Positions 53,017 to 64,000 of a stretch of DNA of 64,000 bases are shown piece by piece. Numbering within the stretch: the stretch's first letter is position 1; each line of letters starts with the position of its first letter. The DNA is taken from assembly GCA_945952105.1 (NCBI GenBank), contig CAMFGZ010000019.1, positions 52,179 to 116,178 of the forward strand, in the 5' to 3' direction. A program made the translations under genes and the position numbers. This DNA comes from an uncultured Rhodospirillaceae bacterium. GTDB taxonomy: Bacteria; Pseudomonadota; Alphaproteobacteria; Reyranellales; Reyranellaceae. The notes beneath the pieces were generated by a model. It searched no databases and was not told the origin of the DNA. It saw nothing but the letters and a program-made list of their open reading frames with translations.

Positions 53017-53051
53017 CTAGTTCCCCTGTTTTCTTCTGGTTTTGCGCCTTG

Positions 53052-54368
53052 TCAGTCGCGGTAGATCGGGAAGCGCGCGCAAAGTGCGTGCACCTTGGCG
53101 CGGACCTGGGCCTCGACCTGGGCGTCGCCGTCCGGACCATTTTTGGCGATGCCGTCGAGCACGTCGGCTATCAGATGGCCGATCTGCTGGAACTCCGCGA
53201 CGCCGAAACCGCGCGAGGTGCCCGCCGGGGAGCCGAGGCGCACGCCCGACGTGATCGTGTACTTCTCCGGATCGCCGGGGATGCTGTTCTTGTTGGTCGT
53301 GATGCCGGCGCGGTCGAGCACCTTCTCCGCCGACACGCCGGTCGCCTTCTTCGGACGCAGGTCGACCAGCATGACGTGGCTGTCGGTGCCGCCCGAGACG
53401 ATCTTCAGGCCGCGCTCGGTCAGCGTGGCAGCCAGCGCGCGGGCATTGTCGACCACCTGCTGCGCATAAATCTTGAAGTCGGGCTTCAGCGCCTCGCCGA
53501 ACGCCACCGCCTTGGCGGCGATAATGTGCATCAGCGGGCCGCCCTGCAGGCCGGGGAACACCGCCGAGTTGATCTTCTTCCCGAGTTCGGCGTCGTTCGA
53601 CAGGATCATGCCGCCGCGCGGGCCCCGCAGCGTCTTGTGCGTCGTCGTGGTCACGACATGGGCATGCGGCAGCGGGCTGGGATAGACGCCGGCCGCGACC
53701 AGGCCGGCATAGTGCGCCATGTCGACCATGAAGTAGGCGCCGATCTCGTCGGCGACCTTGCGGAAGCGCGCCCAGTCGATGTGGCGCGAATAGGCCGAGG
53801 CGCCGGCGATGATCAGCTTCGGCTTCTCTCGCCGCGCGATCTCCTCCATCTGCTCGTAGTCGATCTGGTGCGTGTCGGGCTTCACACCGTAGGACAAGAC
53901 CTTGAACCACTTGCCCGACTGGTTGGCCGGCGAGCCATGCGTGAGATGACCACCCTCGGACAGCGACATGCCGAGGAACGTGTCGCCCGGCTGCAGCAGC
54001 GCCATGAACACGGCCTGGTTGGCCTGCGCGCCGGAGTGCGGCTGCACGTTGGCGAAGGAGCAGTTGAACAGCTTCTTCGCACGCTCGATCGCCAGATCCT
54101 CGGCCTTGTCGACCTCCTCGCAACCGCCGTAGTAGCGGCGACGCGGATAGCCCTCGGCATACTTGTTGGTAAGCACCGAGCCCGCCGCTTCGAGCACCGC
54201 GCGCGAGACGATGTTCTCCGAGGCGATCAACTCAATCTGCTCCTGCTGGCGATGCAGTTCGCCCTTGAGAACGGCGTCGATCGCCGGGTCGGCTTCGGCG
54301 ACGCCGGTGGTGAACATCGGCAACGGCGAATCGCTCATCTTGGAAGCGGCTTGGCTCATGACACTCAA
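53052..54368 (-). CDS. glyA: Serine hydroxymethyltransferase
   Basis: [41 protein letters not shown]. Confidence 0.98.
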   Translation of the reverse strand: MSVMSQAASKMSDSPLPMFTTGVAEADPAIDAVLKGELHRQQEQIELIASENIVSRAVLEAAGSVLTNKYAEGYPRRRYYGGCEEVDKAEDLAIERAKKLFNCSFANVQPHSGAQANQAVFMALLQPGDTFLGMSLSEGGHLTHGSPANQSGKWFKVLSYGVKPDTHQIDYEQMEEIARREKPKLIIAGASAYSRHIDWARFRKVADEIGAYFMVDMAHYAGLVAAGVYPSPLPHAHVVTTTTHKTLRGPRGGMILSNDAELGKKINSAVFPGLQGGPLMHIIAAKAVAFGEALKPDFKIYAQQVVDNARALAATLTERGLKIVSGGTDSHVMLVDLRPKKATGVSAEKVLDRAGITTNKNSIPGDPEKYTITSGVRLGSPAGTSRGFGVAEFQQIGHLIADVLDGIAKNGPDGDAQVEAQVRAKVHALCARFPIYRD

Positions 54369-54805
54369 CCCTTTGAAAGCTTGTCGACTCGGCCGGCGTG
54401 GCGCCCGCCTTCGAACTTGGTCGCGAGGAAGACCTTCAATGCCTCGCGCGCGACCTCGATACCGATCAGGCGCTGGCCGAAGGCAATGACATTGGCATCG
54501 TTGTGCTCGCGCGACAGGCGCGCCGAGGTCACATCATGCGCGAGGACCGCGCGAACCTTGGGATTGCGATTGGCCGCGATGGAAATGCCGATGCCGCTGC
54601 CGCAGACCAGCACGCCGCGATCGACCCTGCCCGAAGCGATGGCGTCGCCCATGGCTTTGCCGAAGTCCGGATAATCGACGGACGCGGTCGAATGGGTGCC
54701 GAGATCCAGCACCTCGTGACCCGCTTCCTGCAGGTCGCGCTTCAGGATTTCCTTTAGGTCGAAGCCGGCATGATCCGACGCGACCGCGATGGCGCCCCCC
54801 GGCAT
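54365..54805 (-). CDS. rpiB: Ribose-5-phosphate isomerase B (RpiB/LacAB family)
   Basis: [61 protein letters not shown]. Confidence 0.96.
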   Translation of the reverse strand: MPGGAIAVASDHAGFDLKEILKRDLQEAGHEVLDLGTHSTASVDYPDFGKAMGDAIASGRVDRGVLVCGSGIGISIAANRNPKVRAVLAHDVTSARLSREHNDANVIAFGQRLIGIEVAREALKVFLATKFEGGRHAGRVDKLSKG

Positions 54806-54922
54806 ATCGACGATCGATCCCCTCTATCTATTGAGCCCCCCGATACCATATCGGGGGCCGCGGTGTCACGGTCCCCCAAAATCGTGGAAAGCGACCCACA
54901 AGACATTGATTTGGAACGAAAA

Positions 54923-54944
54923 AGGCCCGGCAAGTGCCGGGCCT
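54923..54944 (-). terminator. Rho-independent terminator of second liv operon
   Basis: AGGCCCGGCA-AG-TGCCGGGCCT; minus strand reads into TTTTTCGTT. Confidence 0.85.
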
Positions 54945-54967
54945 GTCTCGCGCAAGGCTGATTTGCC

Positions 54968-56080
54968 CTACTTCTTCATCGGGGCCGACTTGCCGTCCTT
55001 CCAGACGTAGATGTCGTAAACCGCATCCTTGATGTCGCCCTTGGCGTCGAACTCGAGCACGCCGACGGCGGAGTCGTACTTGCCGGTGCGAAGCTGCTTG
55101 GCGACGGCCGCGGCATCGACCGACTTCGCCTTGTTGGCGGCATCGGCCCAGGCCTTCACGGCGGCGTAGCTGAACAGCGTGTAGCCTTCCGGATTGTACT
55201 TGGCGTCGCGGAACTTCTTCACGAGGGCCGCATTCTTGGGGTCGTCCTCGGCCTTGGGCGGAAACGACATCATCACGCCGTTGGTCGCCGCGCCGCCCAG
55301 CTGGGCGAACTCGGCGGTCTCGAGGGCGTCGAAGCCCATCATGTTGGCGGCGAGGCCCTGCTCACGCGCCTGCTTGATGATCAGCGCGCCCGCGGTGTGG
55401 TAGCCGCCCAGCACGATGATATCGATCTTCGCCTGCTTCATCTTGTTGATCAGCGCGGCGAAATCCTTGTCGGTGTCGTTGTAGGCCTCGTACATGGCCT
55501 CGCGCAGGCCGCCCTTGTTCAGGGCCTTCTTGGTCTCGTCGGCCACGCCCTTGCCGTACGGCGACTTGTCGTGGAGGATCGCGACCTTGGCGGTCTTGTT
55601 GTTCTTCAGGATGTAGTTGCCGACCGTCGTGCCCTGCACGTCGTCACGGCCGCAGGTGCGGAACACCGTGGTGTTGCCCTTGGAGGCGGCATCGTCCGTC
55701 AGCTTCGGATTGGTCGAGGCCGGCGTGATCTGCAGGATCTTGCCTTCCTTGTAGATGTCCGAGGCCGGGATCGACGAGCCCGAGCAGAAGTGCCCGGCCA
55801 CGAACACGACCTTGTCCGACACCATCTTGTTGGCAACCGCGGTCGCCTGCTTCGGGTCGCAGGCGTCGTCGCCGATCACCAGTTCCAGCTTCTGGCCGTT
55901 GACGCCGCCGGCGGCGTTGATGTCCTCGACCGCCATCTGCGCGCCGCGACGAAGCTGCTCGCCGAACGCGGCGTTGGAACCGGTCATCGGGCCGGCCGAC
56001 CCGATCTTGATCTGGGCGAACGCGGGCGTCGCCATCAAGGCAACGGCCGCGACAGCCAAGGTGCCGTACATCTTCTTCAT
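54968..56080 (-). CDS. Branched-chain amino acid ABC transporter substrate-binding protein (LivJ/K-like)
   Basis: Signal peptide MKKMYGTLAVAAVALMATPAFA; QIKIGSAGPMTGSNAAFGEQLRRGAQMAVEDINAAGGVNGQKLELVIGDDACDPKQA. Confidence 0.96.
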   Translation of the reverse strand: MKKMYGTLAVAAVALMATPAFAQIKIGSAGPMTGSNAAFGEQLRRGAQMAVEDINAAGGVNGQKLELVIGDDACDPKQATAVANKMVSDKVVFVAGHFCSGSSIPASDIYKEGKILQITPASTNPKLTDDAASKGNTTVFRTCGRDDVQGTTVGNYILKNNKTAKVAILHDKSPYGKGVADETKKALNKGGLREAMYEAYNDTDKDFAALINKMKQAKIDIIVLGGYHTAGALIIKQAREQGLAANMMGFDALETAEFAQLGGAATNGVMMSFPPKAEDDPKNAALVKKFRDAKYNPEGYTLFSYAAVKAWADAANKAKSVDAAAVAKQLRTGKYDSAVGVLEFDAKGDIKDAVYDIYVWKDGKSAPMKK

Positions 56081-56135
56081 CCGGAGACTCCCTGTTCGTT
56101 GATGCGCCTCCGCTGGTGCGGAGCATGGCGTTAGA

Positions 56136-56498
56136 TTAGTGCCGCTCGTCCCAGCCCAGCAAGCCTTTGCGCCGGTAAAGCCAGGGATACTGGCGCACCA
56201 TCTGGCGCGCCCGCGTGAGCCTGTAGGCAAAGGCTGCGATCGCCAGTTGTACCGTCCAGCCCAGTACAAATCCCGCCAGCGACCACAGCTCGCCGTTGGC
56301 CAGTGCATAGTCGAGGAAACGCAGCGTCGCCGACAGAAGCGCGGTGTAGAACACGATCTGCGGCCACGGCCGCCAGGTCAGCGCCACCGCATGGCCCGCG
56401 GCAAACGAGGCCGGTCCGATCACGACGAGGTTGAACAGCAGCACGTTGAACAGCGTGTCGCCGAACCAGTCGAACATGAAGGTGTCGAGCGGGCTCAT
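56136..56498 (-). CDS. Small membrane protein within liv operon (possibly DUF6867-like, from memory)
   Basis: ~3-4 TM segments; located between the binding protein and LivF. Confidence 0.7.
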   Translation of the reverse strand: MSPLDTFMFDWFGDTLFNVLLFNLVVIGPASFAAGHAVALTWRPWPQIVFYTALLSATLRFLDYALANGELWSLAGFVLGWTVQLAIAAFAYRLTRARQMVRQYPWLYRRKGLLGWDERH

Positions 56499-57223
56499 GC
56501 GTGACCGCCTTCGAGATAGGCCGCACGGACTTCCTGGTTGGCCAGAAGCTCCTTGCCGCTGCCGCTGAGGCGCACCCGGCCGTTGGCCAGCACGTAGCCA
56601 CGATCGGCCAGACGCAGCGCATGAAAGGCATTCTGCTCGACCAGAAAGATGGTGACGCCCTCCTCCCGCGCGATGCGGCCGATCGAGTCGAAGATCTGGC
56701 GCACGATCAGCGGCGCGAGGCCCAGCGACGGCTCGTCGAGCAGGAGGATGCGCGGCCGGCTCATCAGTGCGCGCCCGATCGCAAGCATCTGCTGCTCGCC
56801 GCCCGACAGGGTGCCGCCGCGCTGGTCGCGCCGCTCGGCCAGCCGCGGGAACATGGCGAAGACGCGGTCGAGGTCGCTCCTGAAGTTGGCCGGATCGGCG
56901 AGGATCGCGCCCATCTGCAGGTTCTCGTAGACACTCATGCGCGCAAAGATGCGCCGCCCTTCCGGCACCTGCGCCACGCCACGCCGCACGATCTGATAGG
57001 TCGGCAGCGCCGTGATGTCCTCGCCATCGAGCAGGATCCTGCCGCTGCGCGCGCGGGGATTGCCGCAGATCGTCATCAGCAGGGTCGACTTGCCCGCCCC
57101 GTTGGCCCCGATCAGGGTCACGATCTCGCCGCGCGCCACGTCGAGGTCGACGCCGTGCAATGCCTGGATGGCGCCGTAGAAGGTCTCGATGCCCTTCACC
57201 GAGAGGATCGGGGGCTCAGCCAT
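56495..57223 (-). CDS. livF: Branched-chain amino acid ABC transporter ATP-binding protein (LivF)
   Basis: GANGAGKSTLLMTICGNPRARSG, LSGGEQQMLAIGRALMSRPRILLLDEPSLGLAP. Confidence 0.96.
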   Translation of the reverse strand: MAEPPILSVKGIETFYGAIQALHGVDLDVARGEIVTLIGANGAGKSTLLMTICGNPRARSGRILLDGEDITALPTYQIVRRGVAQVPEGRRIFARMSVYENLQMGAILADPANFRSDLDRVFAMFPRLAERRDQRGGTLSGGEQQMLAIGRALMSRPRILLLDEPSLGLAPLIVRQIFDSIGRIAREEGVTIFLVEQNAFHALRLADRGYVLANGRVRLSGSGKELLANQEVRAAYLEGGHA

Positions 57224-58021
57224 CGAGCGCCTCCTCGTCGGTGCCGAGATAGGCGCGGATCACCGCCGGATCGTTGCGCACCGCCTCGGGATCGCCCTCG
57301 GCGATCTTGCGACCATAGTCGAGCACGACGATATGGTCGGAGATCTGCATCACGACGCTCATGTCGTGCTCGATCAGAAGCACGCCGATCCCGTCTCGGT
57401 CGCGGATCGAAACCAGGAGCTGGTTGAGTTCCGCCGATTCGCGCGGATTGAGACCGGCCGCCGGCTCGTCGAGGCAGAGCAGCACCGGCTCGGTGCACAT
57501 GGCGCGGGCGATCTCGAGCCGTCGCTGCGCGCCGTACGGCAGCTCGCCGGCCGGCCGGTCGGCGTCGGCCACCAGGCCGATCCGCTCCAGCCACAGGCGA
57601 GACAGTTCGATCGCGGCGTCCTCGGCACGCCGGAAACCTGTGGCACCGAGCAGCCCCAGCAGGCTCCAGCCCGAGGCGCGCATCAGCTTGTTGTGCTGCG
57701 CCACCATCAGGTTCTCCAGCACGGTCATGCCGGGAAACAGGCGGATGTTCTGGAAGGTACGCGCCACCCTGGCTTTCTGGCCGATCTCGTGGCCGCGCAT
57801 GCGCTCCAGCAGGAATTCGCCGCCCATACTGCGCAAGGTCAACCGCCCGACCGTCGGCTTGTAGAAGCCGGTGATGCAGTTGAAGACCGTGGTCTTGCCC
57901 GCGCCATTGGGACCGATGACCGCCGTGATGGCGCCTGGCCGGGCGGAGAACGAAACATCGTCGACCGCGATCAGGCCGCCGAAACGCATGGTGAGGTGCT
58001 CGACCTCTATCAGCGGTGCAC

Positions 58022-58025
<4 letters not shown>
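57216..58025 (-). CDS. livG: Branched-chain amino acid ABC transporter ATP-binding protein (LivG)
   Basis: [47 protein letters not shown]. Confidence 0.96.
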
Positions 58026-59434
<1,409 letters not shown>

Positions 59435-59438
59435 ATGC

Positions 59439-60353
<915 letters not shown>

Positions 60354-60538
60354 GCCTTGTTTCTGTCTCCCTGCCCTTGCGACCTACGATGCTTTCTCGG
60401 CGACTGGCAAGCTCAAGATGGAGGCCTGCAAATCGCGGACCAGAGGCAAGACGGGCTTGCGCCAGGCCCGGCGGGGTTCCGTCGGAACGGTCCAAATGCC
60501 ACTTGAACTCGGCAGCCCAAGTGCCGATTAAGGACCAC

Positions 60539-61408
60539 ATGGACACCCCCTCCTACGACGTCATCGTCATCGGCGCCGGTCCGGCCGGACTTACCGCCGC
60601 CACCGACATCGCCCGCGCCGGCCTCAAGGTGCTTTGCCTCGACAAGCTCGCGCCCGGCGGTGAAATCATGAACCTCGGCGAACTCCAGGATTTCGACGAA
60701 ATCTTCGACGGCACGCAGATGGCCTCGCGCCTGACCGACGACGCGGTCGTCGCGGGTGTCGAGATCGGCTTCGGCGAGGTTTCCGCGATCGCCGGCCAGG
60801 GGCCTTTCGAGATCGAGACGGCGGACGGCGAGCGCCACACCGCGCGCGCCCTGATCGTTGCAACGGGCCTGAACAAGGGCAAGCTCGGACTACCCAACGA
60901 GGAGGAATACGAAGGCCGCGGCCTTTCCCATTGCGCGAACTGCGACGGGCCTCTTTACGCAGGCCAGCCCGTCATCATTGCGGGCGCCACCGGTTGGGCA
61001 CCCTATGAAGCGAAGGCGCTCGTCGGCATTGCGGGCGAAGTCACGATGCTCGGCGCACCCGACAGCGATATTCCGGAAGGAGTGGTCTCCCAGCCGGGCC
61101 GGATCGTGGGCCTCGAAGGCGGTAACGGACTCGAAGCCGTCACCATCGAAAATGACGGCCAGCGAAACAGAATTTCGACGAATGCCGTGTTTGTTTACGT
61201 CGGCCGGTCTCCCGCTGCGGAATTCCTGCCGGATTCGCTTGCGCGCGACGCCACCGGGCATATCGTTGTCGATGAAGAGGGCCGGACTGGCCTGCCGCTG
61301 GTGTTTGCCGCCGGCGACGTCAGGTCCGGCTCGAAGGAATATCTGGCCAACGCCATCGCCGACGGCCAAAGGGTCGCCCGGTCGGCGGTCGCGGCGTTGA
61401 ACAAGTAG
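60539..61408 (+). CDS. Thioredoxin-reductase-like FAD-dependent oxidoreductase
   Basis: FAD motif VIVIGAGPAGLTAATDIARAG; redox motif HCANCDGPLY; C-terminal VFAAGDVRSGSKEYLANAIADGQRVA. Confidence 0.92.
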   Translation: MDTPSYDVIVIGAGPAGLTAATDIARAGLKVLCLDKLAPGGEIMNLGELQDFDEIFDGTQMASRLTDDAVVAGVEIGFGEVSAIAGQGPFEIETADGERHTARALIVATGLNKGKLGLPNEEEYEGRGLSHCANCDGPLYAGQPVIIAGATGWAPYEAKALVGIAGEVTMLGAPDSDIPEGVVSQPGRIVGLEGGNGLEAVTIENDGQRNRISTNAVFVYVGRSPAAEFLPDSLARDATGHIVVDEEGRTGLPLVFAAGDVRSGSKEYLANAIADGQRVARSAVAALNK

Positions 61409-61422
61409 CGTGGAGGAAAGAC

Positions 61423-61941
61423 ATGCGTATCTTCAATCCGAGCTTCGGCATGGCCGCCGCCGGGCCCGCCAAGGTGACGTTGCAGCCCATCAACTGGGCG
61501 ACCGACGCCATCGCACTGATCTCCAACTCCAAGCCGAACGCCCGTGAGTTGCTGGAAGGTGTCCGCGCGATGCTTGGCGCGCACCGCCCGGTGGACAACA
61601 TCCACTTTCACGCCAAGAACAGCGCCAGCCAGCCGGCGCCCAAGGAACTGATCGAAAAGGTCGCCAAGAACTACAAGGGCGCCCTGCTCGCCTTAGGAGA
61701 TTGAGGAAGCTGTTCATCGTGGAGTTTCCACGACAGCCTCGAACTCGAGAAGCTCGGCGTCACCGCTTTCGTGATCGCCACTGAGACTTTCAAGCCGCTG
61801 GTCCTTGCCCAGGCGAAAGCCCGCAAGGTCGAGCCGCGTCTGATCGTAGTGAAGCACCCCGTCGGCGGCCTGAATGCCGAAGAACTGCGGGAGCGCATCG
61901 AAGCAGCGACCAAGGGACTGACCGAGGCGACCGGCAAATGA
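61423..61941 (+). CDS. UGSC-family selenoprotein, UGA 61702-61704 read as selenocysteine
   Basis: GGAGGAAAG RBS then ATG 61423; in-frame UGA within ALLALGD-U-GSCSSWSFHDSLELEKLGVTAFVIATETFKPLVLAQAKARKVEPRLIVVKHPVGGLNAEELRERIEAATKGLTEATGK*; 519 nt, in frame to TGA at 61939-61941 with ATGA overlap to the next gene. Confidence 0.88.
61702..61740 (+). promoter_or_regulatory. Candidate bacterial SECIS element
   Basis: Apical stem UCGUGGA-GUU-UCCACGA (61717-61733), lower GCUG/CAGC with UUCA bulge, starting 12 nt after the UGA. Confidence 0.7.
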
Positions 61942-62975
61942 AGGACATCGCCGAACAGGAAGTGATCGACATCGGCGAGATGGATGTCGAGGCCTTCAAC
62001 GAGTACGCCACGGAACAGGGCTGGAGCGACGGCATGCCGCTCTTCGTCCCCACCGAGGCGAAGGTCGCGAAGTTCGTCGAGACCGTCCGCGGCGACAACC
62101 GGCCCTACGCGCCGGTGCCGCCGCGCCAGATCGTCCCGACGGTTCAGGCGCTTGCCGCCAACGCCGTGATGGCAGGCTGCAAGCCGGAATACTTCCCGGT
62201 CGTAACCGCCGCCCTGCGCGGCGTGCTGGAGCCGGACTACAATCTGCACGGCACGCTGGCCACGACGCATTCCTGTGCGCCGATGGTCATGGTGAGCGGC
62301 CCGATCCGGCACGAGCTCAACATCAACTGCGGCACCAACTGCTTCGGCCAGGGCCGCCAGGCCAACGCCACGATCGGCCGCGCGCTCGGCCTGATGCTGC
62401 TCAACGTCGCCGGCGCCAAGCCGGGCGAAATGGACCGATCGACCCAAGGAAATCCCGCCAAGTTCACCTTCTGCTTCGGCGAGAACGAGGAAGAGAATCC
62501 CTGGACGCCCTACCACGTGCAGCGCGGCTTCGCGCCCACGGACTCGGTGGTGACGGTGATGTCGGGCGAAGGCCCGCATAACCTCAACGACCATGGCTCG
62601 ACCACGGGCGACGGCCTGCTGACGACCTTTGCCGGCGGCATGTCCAACCCAGGCGCCAATACGATCTACGGCAAGGGCCCGATGTTCGTCATCATCGGCC
62701 CGGAGCATGCCGCCACGCTCAAGCGGGACGGCTTCACGATCGACAGCATCCGCGAGGAGCTGTGGAAGCGCTCGCGCGTCCATCTCTCGCGCGTCTCCAA
62801 GGAAAACCTCGAGACTTACGAAAGCACCGGCCACAAGCCGGATGGCGACTGGCTGACGATCGGCCGCGATCCGAACGACATCCACATCACCGTAGCGGGC
62901 GGTCCGGGCAAGCACTCGGCGTTCATCCCGTCGTTCGGCGGCACCACGGTCGCCTGCACGCGCATCGCCCGATGA
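61938..62975 (+). CDS. Conserved protein of unknown function, UGSC-operon subunit 1
   Basis: ATGA-coupled to the selenoprotein; EQGWSDGMPLFVPTEAKV..LAANAVMAGCKPEYFPVVTAALRGVLEPDYNLHG..HSCAPMVMVSGPI..INCGTNCFGQG. Confidence 0.85.
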   Translation: MKDIAEQEVIDIGEMDVEAFNEYATEQGWSDGMPLFVPTEAKVAKFVETVRGDNRPYAPVPPRQIVPTVQALAANAVMAGCKPEYFPVVTAALRGVLEPDYNLHGTLATTHSCAPMVMVSGPIRHELNINCGTNCFGQGRQANATIGRALGLMLLNVAGAKPGEMDRSTQGNPAKFTFCFGENEEENPWTPYHVQRGFAPTDSVVTVMSGEGPHNLNDHGSTTGDGLLTTFAGGMSNPGANTIYGKGPMFVIIGPEHAATLKRDGFTIDSIREELWKRSRVHLSRVSKENLETYESTGHKPDGDWLTIGRDPNDIHITVAGGPGKHSAFIPSFGGTTVACTRIAR

Positions 62976-63943
62976 ATGAATGGTGTGGCTGGCCGGTCGT
63001 CGACGAGTCGACGGCCTGGGAGAGCGCACAGCAGATCCTGACGGAGGCCGAACTCTCGGACGGCCTCCCTCTCGTTCCTCCTACCCGGAAGCGGCTCGAG
63101 GCCATGATCGCCGGCGTCGCCGACCCGGCCGAATCGCTCGGCATGATGCCGCCGATGTTCGGCGACATCACGCCGGAGGCGGTCGCCTATCAGTGCGTGA
63201 TCGCGGGCTGCGTGCCGGCTGAACTGCCGGTCGTGGTGGCTGCCGCGCAGGCTCTTCTGGAACCGGATTTCAATCTTCTGGGCATCGCGACGACTACCGG
63301 CAGCGCGGCGGTCGCGCTCTGCGTCCATGGCCCGATCGCCCGCAAGCTCGGCGTCAATGCCCTGACCAACGCGATCGGCCCTGGCACGCGCGCCAATGCC
63401 TGCATTGGCCGCGCCCTGCAGCTCTGCCTGCGCAACATCGGCGGTGCCCGCTCCGACACGGGTGACATGGCGACGATGGGCCAACCGGCCAAGTTCGCGC
63501 TCTGCTTTGCCGAAAGGAACGAGGGGCCTTTCCCCTCCTTCACCGAGCGGCATGGGCTCGGCAAGGACGTCAGCGCGATCACCGTGATGGGAATCTCCGG
63601 CACCGCCGAGGTGCTGCCCGGCGACGGCGAAGGTGCCACGCCCGAAGCCATCCTCGACCCGATCGTCGCCGGCATGCGAGCGGAGATCGTCATGTCCGGC
63701 CAGAGCCGCAAGAAGGACCGCGGCGAGCAGGTCGTCCTCCTGCCGCTCGAACTCGCGGAGAAGATCGCCCGCCACGACGGGTGGGACCTGAAGCGCATCC
63801 AGAGCTACATGTTCGACAAGGGCGGCGGCGTCGCTTCGTCCCCCGACGCGATCCATCCGATCGTGACCGGCGGCGCCGGCTACAAGATGGCTTATCTCCC
63901 GATCTGGGGTGGCGGCTCGCAGACAGTGCTGCGCAAGCTCTAG
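62972..63943 (+). CDS. Conserved protein of unknown function, UGSC-operon subunit 2 (paralog of preceding gene)
   Basis: ATGA overlap; EAELSDGLPLVPPTRKRL..AYQCVIAGCVPAELPVVVAAAQALLEPDFNLLG..ALCVHGPIARKLGVNALTNAIGPGTRANACIGRALQL. Confidence 0.85.
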   Translation: MNEWCGWPVVDESTAWESAQQILTEAELSDGLPLVPPTRKRLEAMIAGVADPAESLGMMPPMFGDITPEAVAYQCVIAGCVPAELPVVVAAAQALLEPDFNLLGIATTTGSAAVALCVHGPIARKLGVNALTNAIGPGTRANACIGRALQLCLRNIGGARSDTGDMATMGQPAKFALCFAERNEGPFPSFTERHGLGKDVSAITVMGISGTAEVLPGDGEGATPEAILDPIVAGMRAEIVMSGQSRKKDRGEQVVLLPLELAEKIARHDGWDLKRIQSYMFDKGGGVASSPDAIHPIVTGGAGYKMAYLPIWGGGSQTVLRKL

Positions 63944-64000
63944 TTTTGTCGTCCTCGTCTTAAGAGGATCGTTTAAGTTCTGCTGGCTTCGCAAGAAGCG

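Noticed and set aside
61690-61760. Frameshift or nonsense pseudogene explanation for the ORF ending at 61704
   Set aside because: Downstream coding stays in the same frame, has sensible composition and ends in an ATGA overlap; the UGA falls exactly at the U of a U-G-S-C motif with a hairpin after it. Selenocysteine explains all of this better than decay.

Overview
64 kb of GC-rich alphaproteobacterial-type chromosome, densely coding and mostly housekeeping or metabolic. Recognisable blocks: rplM-rpsI; a cluster with a TctC/Bug-type binding protein, class II aldolase, LLM monooxygenase and PotDABC-like ABC transporter; degP next to a two-component system; two complete branched-chain-amino-acid-type (Liv) ABC operons; tctAB; MetY-like sulfhydrylase; two tandem Rieske oxygenases plus a GST; tRNA-Pro(GGG); merR-ihfA-fabH-plsX-rpmF-yceD; bamE; hppA; thiL-nusB-ribH-ribB(X)-ribE-ribD-nrdR-glyA-rpiB. 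The most interesting signal is at 60539-63943. There, an ORF called as 93 aa (61423-61704) continues in frame through a UGA to 61941, giving a ...ALGD-U-GSC-SSWSFHDSLELEK... protein. This matches the UGSC family of (seleno)proteins, and a SECIS-like hairpin lies directly after the UGA. It sits in an apparent operon with a thioredoxin-reductase-like flavoprotein that lacks recognisable NADPH-binding motifs and with two paralogous proteins of unknown function. Secondary signals: a ~1 kb islet at tRNA-Pro flanked by an att-like repeat, a two-domain nitrilase with a degenerate second domain, a RibBX-like degenerate GTP cyclohydrolase domain, and a hairpin-rich intergenic region beside degP. All calls come from reading the sequence and supplied translations; no searches were run.
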